Position numbers and translations under genes: made by a program
The notes under the pieces: generated by a model
Seen by the model: only the letters and a program-made list of their open reading frames with translations
What the model was told of the DNA's origin: nothing
Database searches by the model: none
Source: Odoribacter splanchnicus DSM 20712
GTDB taxonomy: Bacteria; Bacteroidota; Bacteroidia; Bacteroidales; Marinifilaceae
Length of the DNA: 64,000 bases
Direction: 5' to 3'
Assembly (NCBI RefSeq): GCF_000190535.1
Contig: NC_015160.1
Span: 186,001 to 250,000, forward strand
In this document: positions 45,276 through 53,884 of the stretch, piece after piece
Layout: each line of letters opens with the position of its first letter
Position numbering within the stretch: the first letter of the stretch is position 1

Positions 45276-47789
45276 ATGACAAAAAACGATAACAAAAAAT
45301 TGAAAGAAATAATAGACTTAGCTTGTGAAGAGGCAAAGCGTTTGGGGAATACGAAGGTTTCACCCGAACATTTGTTTCTGGGGATGTTGCGGATGGATCA
45401 GGCCAGGGCTATCGATGTTCTGATCGCTTTGGGAGTGGATTTTTATGAGGTGAAAGCAAAAATCGAACAGAAACTGAATAAGCAAAGGGATAAGAGTGAA
45501 GAGATGCCCGATGAGCTGGATCTTACCCTGGCTGCCAACAGTATTGTTAAACGGGTCATCGAGGAGGCCTGGAAGCTGGGGGATGAGGAAGTAGAGTCGG
45601 AACATCTGATGTTGGCCATGTTGAGAAATCAGGCAGGGTTTGTCACAAAATTGTTTAATTCTATGGGAGTAGATTACGAGAAGTTTAAAGAACAACTGCT
45701 GAAGGAGAAAACCCGTATGCAATCCGATTATGGAGAAGAATCCGATGAAGACGAGGATGCAGGTGACGAAGAATCGATGTACAATCCCTATCGTCAGAAC
45801 GGGCCTGCTAAATCGGATACACCGGTATTGGATAATTTCGGTATAGATATCACGAAAGCTGCCGAAGAAGGTACCCTCGATCCGATCGTAGGGAGAGACC
45901 GGGAAATCGAACGATTGGCCCAAATTCTGAGCCGGAGGAAGAAAAATAATCCGGTGTTGATCGGAGAACCGGGGGTCGGTAAATCGGCTATTGCCGAAGG
46001 GTTGGCGATCCGTATCATCCGGAAAAAAGTGTCACGGGTATTGTTCGATAAGCGGGTAGTAGCTTTGGATATCGCGTCTATTGTTGCAGGTACGAAATAC
46101 CGGGGACAATTTGAAGAGCGGATGAAAGCCATTCTGAACGAATTGGCTAAAAACAAAAATATTATCCTTTTTATCGACGAGATTCATACCATTGTAGGAG
46201 CCGGAGGGTCGGGAGGTAGCCTGGATGCGGCAAATATGCTGAAACCTGCGCTGTCGAGAGGGGAGATTCAGTGTATCGGGGCGACGACCCTCGACGAATA
46301 CCGGCAGAATATCGAGAAAGACGGTGCTTTGGAAAGACGCTTCCAGAAAGTATTGGTCGAACCGACTTCTTTCGATGAAACGGTCGAAATCCTGAACAAT
46401 ATCAAATCCCGCTACGAGGATCATCACAACGTCCGTTATACCGATGAGGCGATCAAGGCCTGTGTCAAGCTGACGACGCGTTATATTTCCGACCGGGCGT
46501 TGCCTGACAAAGCGATCGATGCGATGGATGAGGCCGGTTCACGGGTACATATCGCCAATATCCATGTGCCTCAGGTTATCGAAGAGTTGGAAAGATCGGT
46601 GGAAGAAATCAAGAATAAGAAGAAAGAAGCGGTCAAACAACAGAATTTCGAGGTTGCAGCTGCTTTTCGGGATAAAGAACGCCAATTGCTGGCCCAGCTC
46701 GAGCAGGAAAAAGACAACTGGCAGAAAGAATTGAAAGAAAACCGGGTGGTGGTCGATGAAGAGAGTGTGGCCGAAGTAGTGGCAATGATGACCGGAGTAC
46801 CCGTAAAACGGATCGCTAAGACCGAGGGTATGAAATTGTTGCAGATGCGTGAAGAATTGGCGGATAGTGTCGTCGGACAACAGGAAGCGATTGAAAAGAT
46901 CGTTAAAGCGATACACCGGAACCGGGCCGGATTGAAAGACCCCAACCGACCGATCGGATCGTTCATTTTCCTGGGGCCTACCGGTGTCGGAAAAACTCAA
47001 TTGGCCAAAGTATTGGCACAATATCTGTTCGATACGCCTGATTCGCTGATCCGGATCGATATGAGTGAATATATGGAGAAATTTGCTGTTTCCCGGTTAG
47101 TCGGGGCACCTCCCGGATACGTAGGATACGAAGAAGGCGGACAGCTGACGGAGAAAGTGAGACGTAAACCTTATTCGGTAGTATTATTGGATGAGATTGA
47201 AAAAGCACATCCCGATGTATTCAACATCCTCCTGCAGTTGCTGGATGACGGCCAGTTGACCGATAGTTTGGGGCGGCGCGTCGATTTTAAAAATACGATT
47301 GTGATCATGACTTCCAATATCGGAAGCCGGCAATTGAAAGATTTCGGACGTGGTATCGGATTTATGGCTGCCGATAAGACGAATGACAACGATTATGCCA
47401 AGAGTGTCGTGCAGAAAGCGTTGAAGAGTGCCTTTTCTCCTGAATTTCTGAATCGTATCGATGATGTGATCGTCTTCAATCCTTTGAGTAAGGAAGATAT
47501 CCATAAGATCATAGATATAGAACTGAAAGGACTGCTCAAGCGGGTAGGTGAATTGGGATACCACATCCAGGTTTCGGATGCTGCAAAAGAATTCCTGACC
47601 GAGAAAGGGTATGATCCTCAATATGGAGCACGTCCGTTGAAACGGGCTATCCAGAAATACCTGGAAGATGAATTAGCCGAAGTGATCATCAAAGGCGACC
47701 TTCCCGAAGGCGGTACCCTCTATGTCGACTGCGATAAGGAAAACGATAAGCTGAAGGTAAAAAGTAAAAAGCTAGAGGCTAAAAGCTAG
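45276..47789 (+). CDS. clpC: ATP-dependent unfoldase ClpC
   Basis: 837 aa. N-terminal double Clp repeat (1-150, VSPEHLFLGMLRMDQARAID and VESEHLMLAMLRNQAGFVTK); acidic linker DEDEDAGDEES; AAA1 with GEPGVGKSAIAEGLA (about 230) and ILFIDEIHTIVGAGG; UVR-type middle (VKQQNFEVAAAFRDKERQLL, about 449-468), which identifies ClpC rather than ClpB; AAA2 with GPTGVGKTQLAKVLA (about 567), VLLDEIEKAHPDVF and GARPLKRAIQKYLEDELA. It unfolds damaged or tagged proteins for ClpP. The last residues (KVKSKKLEAKS) are encoded by the first units of a tandem DNA repeat, so the tail is repeat-derived. Confidence 0.95.
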   Translation: MTKNDNKKLKEIIDLACEEAKRLGNTKVSPEHLFLGMLRMDQARAIDVLIALGVDFYEVKAKIEQKLNKQRDKSEEMPDELDLTLAANSIVKRVIEEAWKLGDEEVESEHLMLAMLRNQAGFVTKLFNSMGVDYEKFKEQLLKEKTRMQSDYGEESDEDEDAGDEESMYNPYRQNGPAKSDTPVLDNFGIDITKAAEEGTLDPIVGRDREIERLAQILSRRKKNNPVLIGEPGVGKSAIAEGLAIRIIRKKVSRVLFDKRVVALDIASIVAGTKYRGQFEERMKAILNELAKNKNIILFIDEIHTIVGAGGSGGSLDAANMLKPALSRGEIQCIGATTLDEYRQNIEKDGALERRFQKVLVEPTSFDETVEILNNIKSRYEDHHNVRYTDEAIKACVKLTTRYISDRALPDKAIDAMDEAGSRVHIANIHVPQVIEELERSVEEIKNKKKEAVKQQNFEVAAAFRDKERQLLAQLEQEKDNWQKELKENRVVVDEESVAEVVAMMTGVPVKRIAKTEGMKLLQMREELADSVVGQQEAIEKIVKAIHRNRAGLKDPNRPIGSFIFLGPTGVGKTQLAKVLAQYLFDTPDSLIRIDMSEYMEKFAVSRLVGAPPGYVGYEEGGQLTEKVRRKPYSVVLLDEIEKAHPDVFNILLQLLDDGQLTDSLGRRVDFKNTIVIMTSNIGSRQLKDFGRGIGFMAADKTNDNDYAKSVVQKALKSAFSPEFLNRIDDVIVFNPLSKEDIHKIIDIELKGLLKRVGELGYHIQVSDAAKEFLTEKGYDPQYGARPLKRAIQKYLEDELAEVIIKGDLPEGGTLYVDCDKENDKLKVKSKKLEAKS

Positions 47790-47839
47790 AGGCTAAAAGC
47801 TAGAGGCTAAAAGCTAGAAGAGGCTAAAAGCTAGAAGCT
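47767..47839. repeat. Tandem 14-bp repeat overlapping the clpC stop
   Basis: AAAAGCTAGAGGCT occurs three times head to tail (47767-47780, 47781-47794, 47795-47808), followed by a 17-bp variant (47809-47825) and a diverged copy (47826-47839). The clpC stop TAG (47787-47789) lies in the second unit. Complementary sequence (TAGCTTTT, AGCCTTTAGC) follows at about 47900-47930, so the whole block can fold into a large hairpin. Confidence 0.85.
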
Positions 47840-47884
47840 AAAGGCGAGAAGGTAACCTTTAGCTTCTTTGCTTTTTTATCTTTT
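47834..47884 (+). terminator. Intrinsic terminator of clpC
   Basis: GAAGCTAAAGG (47834-47844) pairs perfectly with CCTTTAGCTTC (47856-47866), followed by TTTGCTTTTTTATCTTTT. It is built from diverged copies of the tandem repeat. Confidence 0.7.
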
Positions 47885-47934
47885 CAGCTTCTCGCTTCTC
47901 GCTTTTAGCCTTTAGCTTTTAAGCCTTTTCGCCT

Positions 47935-48405
47935 TTATTGTTCCTCCGTACAAATATCCACCTGTTTTTCGATGAGCTGATCCAGGGAGATGAAAGATTC
48001 GGTTTTAGCAATACCGGGAATATTTTGCAGAGTATTGATCAGGATATCCATCAGATGCTGGTGGCTGTTACACCGGATTTTCAGGAAAAAGGAGTAGTGA
48101 CCGGTGATGAAATGGCATTCGATTACTTCGGGGATCTTTTCTATTTCTTTGACAACTTTTTTATATTGGGAAGCATTATCCAGAATGACCCCGATGAAAG
48201 CACAAATCTTGAATCCCAGTGCGCGTGGCTTTACAATGAATCGTGAACCTTCGATGATGCCGGCATCTTCCATTTTTTTCACTCTTTGGTGAATAGCTGC
48301 GCCGGATATACCGCATTCACGGGCAATCTCCAAAAAAGGTACTCTGGCATTTTTTACAAGATAGGATAGAATTTTTCTGTCTATATCATCGATCTGGTAT
48401 TTCAT
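47935..48405 (-). CDS. Lrp/AsnC-family transcriptional regulator
   Basis: 156 aa. N-terminal winged helix-turn-helix (DDIDRKILSYLVKNARVPFL about 6-25; ECGISGAAIHQRVKKMEDAG about 30-49), then the RAM ligand-binding domain (FKICAFIGVILDNASQYKKV, IECHFITGHYSFFLKIRCNS). It controls amino-acid-related genes in response to a small effector, as octamer-type assemblies. Downstream of and probably co-transcribed with the TetR-like gene (30-bp gap). Confidence 0.92.
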   Translation of the reverse strand: MKYQIDDIDRKILSYLVKNARVPFLEIARECGISGAAIHQRVKKMEDAGIIEGSRFIVKPRALGFKICAFIGVILDNASQYKKVVKEIEKIPEVIECHFITGHYSFFLKIRCNSHQHLMDILINTLQNIPGIAKTESFISLDQLIEKQVDICTEEQ

Positions 48406-48435
48406 TGCATTTAGGTATTGATTAGTAAAATGGGA

Positions 48436-49059
48436 TTATCTGAAGTTCAGAATACTATACAATTGTTTGCGTTGTTTGTAATATCTTCTTCCTTCTTCGT
48501 TGGTAATGTTTTTGATGACTCCGTCTATCAAATTATTGAATATCGTTGCAAAAGTAAATCCTTCCGGAGGGTAAATATCCGGATTATGAATATCGTTTAG
48601 TTTGGCGATATACATCCGGGCGATCATTTCACTTGAAATATCCTTCTTATACATGCCTTGTTCCATGCCTTTCTCGATATTGATTTTAATCTTCTCATAG
48701 ATAAAATCCGAACGCATTTGCATATGTTCTTCGAAAATATCCGGGAAAGCTTTCGATAACATAATGGTGAACGAAGGAGATACATTGAAAAAACGGTTGT
48801 TGATTTCATCACTGACGATCAACATAATATCGATAGCGTTCCACCCTTCGAAATTGTATTCATTGAAGATTTCTTCAAAACATCTCCGTTCATGCTCCAG
48901 TATGGCTTTGACAATGTCTTTGCGGTCGGTGAAATTTTCTTTCAGTTCTTCTAAGGTCAGGCCCACCTTTTGCAAGTGTTCTTCGTTGAAATCATTAATT
49001 CCGTATTTCGAAATATAGGTTCGTAATTTTTCTGCCAGTTGAAATCTCTGTTCTGTCAT
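48436..49059 (-). CDS. TetR/AcrR-like regulator
   Basis: 207 aa, all-helical. The N-terminal 50 residues (FQLAEKLRTYISKYGINDFN, HLQKVGLTLEELKENFTDRK, DIVKAILEHERRCFEE) have the spacing of a TetR helix-turn-helix, with TLEELKENF as the recognition-helix region and the typical following K-x-x-I/L-V. The C-terminal helices would form the ligand pocket and dimer face. The DNA-binding domain is degenerate compared with canonical TetR, so the call is moderate. It precedes the Lrp gene and is divergent from the PafA-like gene, which it might control. Confidence 0.65.
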   Translation of the reverse strand: MTEQRFQLAEKLRTYISKYGINDFNEEHLQKVGLTLEELKENFTDRKDIVKAILEHERRCFEEIFNEYNFEGWNAIDIMLIVSDEINNRFFNVSPSFTIMLSKAFPDIFEEHMQMRSDFIYEKIKINIEKGMEQGMYKKDISSEMIARMYIAKLNDIHNPDIYPPEGFTFATIFNNLIDGVIKNITNEEGRRYYKQRKQLYSILNFR

Positions 49060-49248
49060 TGTTCTGCAAAATTCGGTTTGATGCCGTAAATATAATAAAC
49101 AAAATGGGATAGCGCCAATTTAAAGTTGTAAATTATTATTTATTCGATCTTTTTTCTTTTAAAATATAGTTGATAATAAGAAAATTGTTTCAATTCTGTT
49201 TTTGATAGGATTTCATGGAACGACATACTATTTTAAGGGTTGTTTTTA

Positions 49249-49256
49249 TACCTTTG
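49249..49256 (+). promoter_or_regulatory. -7 box for the PafA-like gene
   Basis: TACCTTTG matches TAnnTTTG, about 37 bases before ATG 49293. No clear -33 TTTG is seen. Confidence 0.5.
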
Positions 49257-49292
49257 TACGATCAAGGGTTATGATATCTAATTTGAAAATAA

Positions 49293-50861
49293 ATGAAAAA
49301 GGGGATACTGGGATTTTTGTTGATACTGCAGGGAATGGTATCGATGGCTGCTGAGAATAAGACGAAATTGATCGTAGGGATTACAGTCAGTAATTTTTAT
49401 CCGGAGTGGGTAACTATTTATAAGAACGATTTGGCAGAAGGAGGCTTGAAGAGAATTTGTGGGCAAGGTAGAGAGATGATGGCCGATTACCGGTATCTGT
49501 ATTCGCAGACCGGAGTGGATCAGGCAACGATTTATACGGGTTTATTGCCATCCGAACATGGGGTGATCGCTCACGATTGGTACGATCGTTTGAGAGGAAA
49601 GCGGCAGAATAATGTGATCTCGGATAACTGCCTGATGTTGGGGGAAGATGGAGTCAAAGGGCTTAGTCCTGAAGGCTTACAAGCCTTGACACTCGGATGT
49701 GCTATGAAGATGAATAATGTTTTTTCGAAAGTATATAGTGTTGCTGTCAATGGGGAAGAGGCGGTTCTGAGTGGAGGAAGCTGTGCGAATATGGCTATTT
49801 GGTTGAGTGAAGAGTCAGGTAAATGGATCTCTTCCGATTATTATGCCGATTCGTTGCCGGGGTGGCTGCAGGCTTATAATGCCAAAATGGAAAGCGATTT
49901 TTTTATTCGCCGGGGGTGGATGGCTTTGGGGGATGAGGATGGTAATGCAACCTCCCTGCGTTTGAAGAACAAGATCGGTTTGGGAAATAATTTTTATTAC
50001 GATTTGGCACAGGCGAAACGGAAATTCGATACCTATCGGATTTTAAAAGCTACTCCTTATGCTAATACCCTGGTGACGGATTTAGCGCTTGAATTACTCA
50101 AGACGGAGCAACTCGGGCATGATAACGATGCTGATTTACTGGCACTGAATTTTTCCTGTCTGGACTATATGAACCGGGATTATGGCGTATATTCCCGCGA
50201 ATTTCAGGATGTCGTGATGCGATTGGACCGGGATGTCGAAAAGCTTTTGAATGAATTGGATAGCCGGGTGGGAAAAGGAAATTATACCGTTTTTCTAACT
50301 TTTTCCGAAGCCCGTGAATTGTTGCCGGAAGAATTGGCCAAGATGAGATTGACCTCCGGATATTTCAGTATTTTTAAAGCCGTTGCCTTATTGAAGTCTT
50401 TCTTGAACCTGGTATATGGAGAAGGGGAATGGATTTTGGATTATGATGCCGAACAAATTTACCTGGATCGTCAGTTGATCGAACAGAAAAAAATTTCTTT
50501 GAAAGAGATGCAGGATAAGATCGCTGATTTTATGATCGAATTCGAGGGGGTCGGACATGTACTGACTGCTTATTCCTTGACTCATAATGCGTCGTCGGCA
50601 GGTAAGGAAGTCTTGTTTCAGAATGCTTTTTCTCAGAAACGGAGCGGAGATATTTTGTATTCCCTGGTACCGACCTGGATTCCAACCCTAAAGGAACGGG
50701 AAGACAATTATGCGCGCTATAGCAAGAGAAACCGGGTTCCGCTTTATCTGTATGGGGCTGGGGTACCTCAGGACTTACCTCAGGAGTGTCAGATGACCGC
50801 TTTGTTACCGATGTTGTGTCGTATACTGGAAGTACCGGTTCCCTATACGGCCGGGAAATAG
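49293..50861 (+). CDS. PafA-like alkaline phosphatase superfamily protein, probably inactive
   Basis: 522 aa with a signal peptide (about 1-19). The layout follows PafA-type phosphatases: IYTGLLPSEHGVIAHDWYDR (about 88-107), WISSDYYADSLPGWLQAYNA, ATPYANTLVTDLALELLKTE, VVMRLDRDVEKLLNELDSRV, GKGNYTVFLT and KRSGDILYSLVPTWIPTLKE. Compared with PafA motifs from memory, the metal ligands are replaced: VxDQM becomes TVSNFY, DYxGH becomes DYMNR, the xADHG loop becomes TFSEA, and the final His before the PLxxxG strand is Asn. The Thr aligning with the nucleophile may remain. Loss of essentially all zinc ligands predicts a non-catalytic periplasmic protein. No frameshift or stop, so it is maintained. 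Confidence 0.8.
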   Translation: MKKGILGFLLILQGMVSMAAENKTKLIVGITVSNFYPEWVTIYKNDLAEGGLKRICGQGREMMADYRYLYSQTGVDQATIYTGLLPSEHGVIAHDWYDRLRGKRQNNVISDNCLMLGEDGVKGLSPEGLQALTLGCAMKMNNVFSKVYSVAVNGEEAVLSGGSCANMAIWLSEESGKWISSDYYADSLPGWLQAYNAKMESDFFIRRGWMALGDEDGNATSLRLKNKIGLGNNFYYDLAQAKRKFDTYRILKATPYANTLVTDLALELLKTEQLGHDNDADLLALNFSCLDYMNRDYGVYSREFQDVVMRLDRDVEKLLNELDSRVGKGNYTVFLTFSEARELLPEELAKMRLTSGYFSIFKAVALLKSFLNLVYGEGEWILDYDAEQIYLDRQLIEQKKISLKEMQDKIADFMIEFEGVGHVLTAYSLTHNASSAGKEVLFQNAFSQKRSGDILYSLVPTWIPTLKEREDNYARYSKRNRVPLYLYGAGVPQDLPQECQMTALLPMLCRILEVPVPYTAGK

Positions 50862-50869
50862 AAGTTTTT

Positions 50870-51274
50870 TCATTTGTTTTTAAAGCGGAGTGTTTCCATC
50901 AGAGTGACGATGTCTTCCCGTAAATAATCGATGACCGGAGCCAAAGAATCTTTATCGGGGTGCTGGTTGAAATATAAAGCTCCGCGCAGAAAATGACGGG
51001 TGGAATCGGTGATGAAAAATTGAGTGGAAGAAGCGGTATTTCCTTCGATATAATAAATGAGTCCGAAAATTTCCCGATTCTTGAAATATTTTTCGTTGAT
51101 CGATTCGGCCTTTATCGTATGCGTATAGGCCAGATGATGACAGTCTTCGAGATAATGATTCAGGGCGGTATCGTTGTTGATCTCTTTATAGGAGAGATGG
51201 AGTTTGGCGTTGTATTGCGGATAAGAAAGATTCATCCACCCTGGTTCTGCCTGCTTATCGGGATCGGCTTCCAA
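50870..51274 (-). pseudogene. gldD: gldD, 5'-truncated
   Basis: The frame encodes the C-terminal 130 or so residues of the gliding-motility lipoprotein GldD: AEPGWMNLSYPQYNAKLHLS, LEDCHHLAYTHTIKAESINE, YYIEGNTASSTQFFITDSTR, HFLRGALYFNQHPDKDSL and YLREDIVTLMET. GldD is normally about 190 aa with a lipoprotein signal; the signal and first 55 or so residues are absent. An in-frame TAA lies immediately upstream of the TTG at 51272-51274. Beyond that point the sequence is unrelated to the family and belongs to the recombinase region. I infer that insertion of foreign DNA cut the gene; the missing 5' end and its usual neighbours (gldE, ssb) may lie beyond the right edge. Confidence 0.8.
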
Positions 51275-51443
51275 TTATCCCAAGCGGGTCTAACCATCGG
51301 AAATGAAAGGATAGTAAGGTGATGTAATATTACTGATTTACAGTCTATTAGGAATGAAAGCCAATTTTGGATTGGTTCGTTATTCTTTCCTAAATTGGCG
51401 GATTGTTTACCCACTTTTGTCTCGTTTTTGTCCCTCGCTGTAT

Positions 51444-51451
51444 TATCTTTG
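51444..51451 (+). promoter_or_regulatory. -7 box for the tyrosine recombinase
   Basis: TATCTTTG matches TAnnTTTG, about 70 bases before ATG 51522. The region between gldD and this box also holds a 10-bp palindrome GTAATATTAC (51324-51333) and an inverted repeat GCCAATTT...AAATTGGC (about 51360-51399), possible recombinase-binding sites. Confidence 0.5.
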
Positions 51452-51521
51452 TATTGCAAGTTAAATGCTTGATAATCAGCAATAAAAGAATATATTGACA
51501 TCAGAAAAGAAAGGAAATAAA

Positions 51522-52685
51522 ATGGGACGAAAGAAGAAAGAAATCCGTTTGAAGGAGCCTGTGCGCATCCGAGAAAAGAAGATAGCAGGTGGCAACATCA
51601 GCCTCTATCTTGACATTTACCAGAAGGGATTGAGGAAGAAAGAAACGTTGAAACTCTATCTTGTGCCAGAAATCAACGCTACTACCAAGTTGCAAAACGC
51701 CAATACAAGAAAGTTGGCAGAGCAAATCAAGGCGCAGCGCATTCTTGACATCCAGAGAGAGGGTCTTGTGGATTGGGACAAGGTGAAGAAGTCACGCATG
51801 ACACTTACCAAGTGGATGGATGACTTTGTGAAGTACAATGCCGAGTTGTCTGAGTCTTCCATGAAGACCAAGCGCAACACTCATGCTCGCATTGACCAAT
51901 ACTTGTTATATATAGGCAAGCCAGAGTTTCTGCTGAAAGATGTGGATAAGGAGTTTTGCAAAGGCTTCATTACTTTTTTGAAGACTTGCACCTACAATGA
52001 TGGAAAGAAACAACTCAGCACCACCACTTGCCGTATGTTCGTCAACTATTTCGGCTCATCATTGGCAAAGGCAATAAGGGACGGACTGATTGAACAAAAT
52101 CCATTCTTGCTGTTGGAGGCAAAGGAGAAGCCACAGAAGCGAGTGGCTGAGCGTGAGTTTCTGACGATAGAGGAAATAAAGAAGGTGATGAACACTCCAT
52201 GCCGTTATGAACTGGTGAAGAAAGCCTTTCTATTCTCCTGTTTCACAGGTCTGTGATATAGCGACATGAAAACCTTGAACTGGAGTGAAATCCATAAGGC
52301 TGCTGACGGCAAGACGGAATACATTGACCATATCCAAGTCAAGACCAAGGACAGAGTAACCATCCCCTTGTCGGAAGAAACAAAGAAGTGGATGCCTAAA
52401 AGAGAAGAAGGTATAGACAACATCTTCCACAACTTGACAATCACATCTACAACAGTGGAAGTGGTGCTGAAAGAATGGATGGAGGTAGCAGGAATATCCA
52501 AGCATATAACCTACCATTGCTCACGGCACACGACAGCATCGTTGGCTATCTCTGCAGGAGCAGACATATCAGCAGTGAAGGATGTTTTGGGACATGGAAG
52601 CATAACTTCAACCGAAGTTTATGCAAAAGTGGCTCTTGAAAAGAAGGTAGAGGCGGTCAATCTGTTTAATGGCGTGTTTGATTGA
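51522..52685 (+). pseudogene. Tyrosine recombinase/integrase broken by a TGA at the catalytic Arg codon
   Basis: One continuous frame of 388 codons is interrupted only by TGA at 52254-52256. N-terminal Arm-type domain (IAGGNISLYLDIYQKGLRKK), SAM-like core-binding domain (SSMKTKRNTHARIDQYLLYI), then the catalytic domain: FLFSCFTGL-stop-YSDMKTLNWSE, where the family has TGLRYSD, so the stop replaces the first catalytic Arg (a CGA to TGA change explains it). Downstream the other residues are intact: YHCSRHTTASLAISAGA (His, Arg), LGHGSI (His) and the Tyr nucleophile in STEVYAKV. ATG 51522 has AGGA 6-7 bases upstream. The upstream half alone (244 aa) would be inactive. The single lesion suggests very recent inactivation. 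Confidence 0.9.
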
Positions 52686-52843
52686 GACATACAGCTGAGT
52701 GCGAACAACGGAGAAGTCTTACTTCTTCCCTTTTGTTGGTAAATTGCCGTCAGGCTGTATTCAAAAAACGCTTGTGTTCAAATAAATCTGCAAGACTTAT
52801 CTGGACACAGGCTTTTTCATGTTCAATTTAATCTTTGATAAAA

Positions 52844-53473
52844 ATGACAACAGGAATAATATACGCTCGTGTCTCCAGTATTGGTGACAGGCAGAGCACG
52901 GAAAGACAGGTCAAGGACTTGTCGGAGTATGCAAAGTATAAAGATATCGAAGTCCGTAAAGTCTTTGAAGAGTACATTTCTGACGCAAAGAAGAATGATG
53001 AGCGTCCAGTGTTGTGTGAGGCAATGGAATACTGCAAAACAAACCGCATTGGGATCCTACTTGTCAGCGAACTGTCAAGATTGGGGCGTAATGCGTTTGA
53101 GGTTCTTGCCTCTGTCAAGGAACTCATTGACTGTGGTATTAACCTCTACATACAAAAGGAACAACTTATATTATTGGACGATGATGGACATCCGTCCCTC
53201 TTCGCCCCAATAATGATAGCCACGCTTTCTACCTGTGCGCAATTGGAACGTGAAAATATCTCGTTCCGTTTGCAATCAGGCAGAAAGCGGTATATAGAGA
53301 AAGACGGAAAACTTGGTCGCAAGGTCGGCTCGGTAAAGACAGTAGAACAGATGAAAACGGAATATAGGGAAGTAATAAATCTGCTCCGCAAAGGATATTC
53401 CATAAGGGATGTGGCAAAGTTGAGTGGCAAGGGTATAAGTACGGTTCAAAGAGTGAAGAAACTGTTTACATGA
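52844..53473 (+). CDS. Serine recombinase (resolvase/invertase family)
   Basis: 209 aa from ATG 52844. The catalytic N-terminal domain carries GIIYARVSSIGDRQSTERQV with the nucleophilic Ser (about 11), then KNDERPVLCEAMEYCK, ILLVSELSRLGRNAFEVLAS (the Arg-rich SELSRLGR motif, about 68-75) and APIMIATLSTCAQLERENIS ending in the E-helix. The C-terminal helix-turn-helix is YSIRDVAKLSGKGISTVQRV (about 186-205). All active-site residues are present. Short serine recombinases of this type in Bacteroidales invert promoter segments or resolve elements. No clear invertible pair of sites was found around it, so resolvase or invertase function is open. Confidence 0.9.
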   Translation: MTTGIIYARVSSIGDRQSTERQVKDLSEYAKYKDIEVRKVFEEYISDAKKNDERPVLCEAMEYCKTNRIGILLVSELSRLGRNAFEVLASVKELIDCGINLYIQKEQLILLDDDGHPSLFAPIMIATLSTCAQLERENISFRLQSGRKRYIEKDGKLGRKVGSVKTVEQMKTEYREVINLLRKGYSIRDVAKLSGKGISTVQRVKKLFT

Positions 53474-53678
53474 AGTGTACTATGCAGTAGTGACTCACTT
53501 ACAACCAAATATTTTATGCTAAAAAAGTGAAAAATCTTTGGCAATTTCAGCCAAATTGAATAAATTTGCATTTAAATTAAAATGTTTTACGCTATGGCAA
53601 ATCTAAACAGGCTAAAAGTAGTGCTTGCAGAACAGCAGTGACTATCACTAGAAAGGCTTGACAGATTTGAGTACGATT

Positions 53679-53796
53679 AACTAATTCGTTTTACACTCTT
53701 AATATAGGTTCACTAATCAACTTTACACTTAATGTTGAGTGAACTAAATCGGTTTACATTTAGCCTTCATTGAACTGAATGGCTTTACAGTAATTT
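53679..53796. repeat. Four direct repeats, 31-bp period (iteron-like)
   Basis: TTTACA cores at about 53690, 53722, 53753 and 53784 are spaced 32, 31 and 31 bp. Each is preceded by a related AACTAAT/GAACTAAAT/GAACTGAAT segment (examples: GAACTAAATCGGTTTACA at 53741-53758 and GAACTGAATGGCTTTACA at 53772-53789). Near three helical turns of spacing suggests cooperative binding of one protein to one DNA face: a recombinase/excisionase arm-site array, a replication initiator or a repressor. It lies between the serine recombinase and the leader RNA. Confidence 0.7.
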
Positions 53797-53884
53797 AGAC
53801 TTAGGACCAAGAACGCCTATCTCCGATATGAACGCAAATTTAATAGCTTAGCCTTGAAACTATAAATAGTTCAAGAAAAAAATA

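Noticed and set aside
52254..52256. TGA in the integrase as a recoded codon (selenocysteine or alternative code)
   Set aside because: The family requires Arg here, no other gene in the window needs TGA read as an amino acid, and TGA is used as a normal stop. A nonsense mutation is simpler.
53679..53796. Short CRISPR array
   Set aside because: The repeated portion is imperfect, period 31 bp leaves no unique spacer of normal size, and there are no cas genes.
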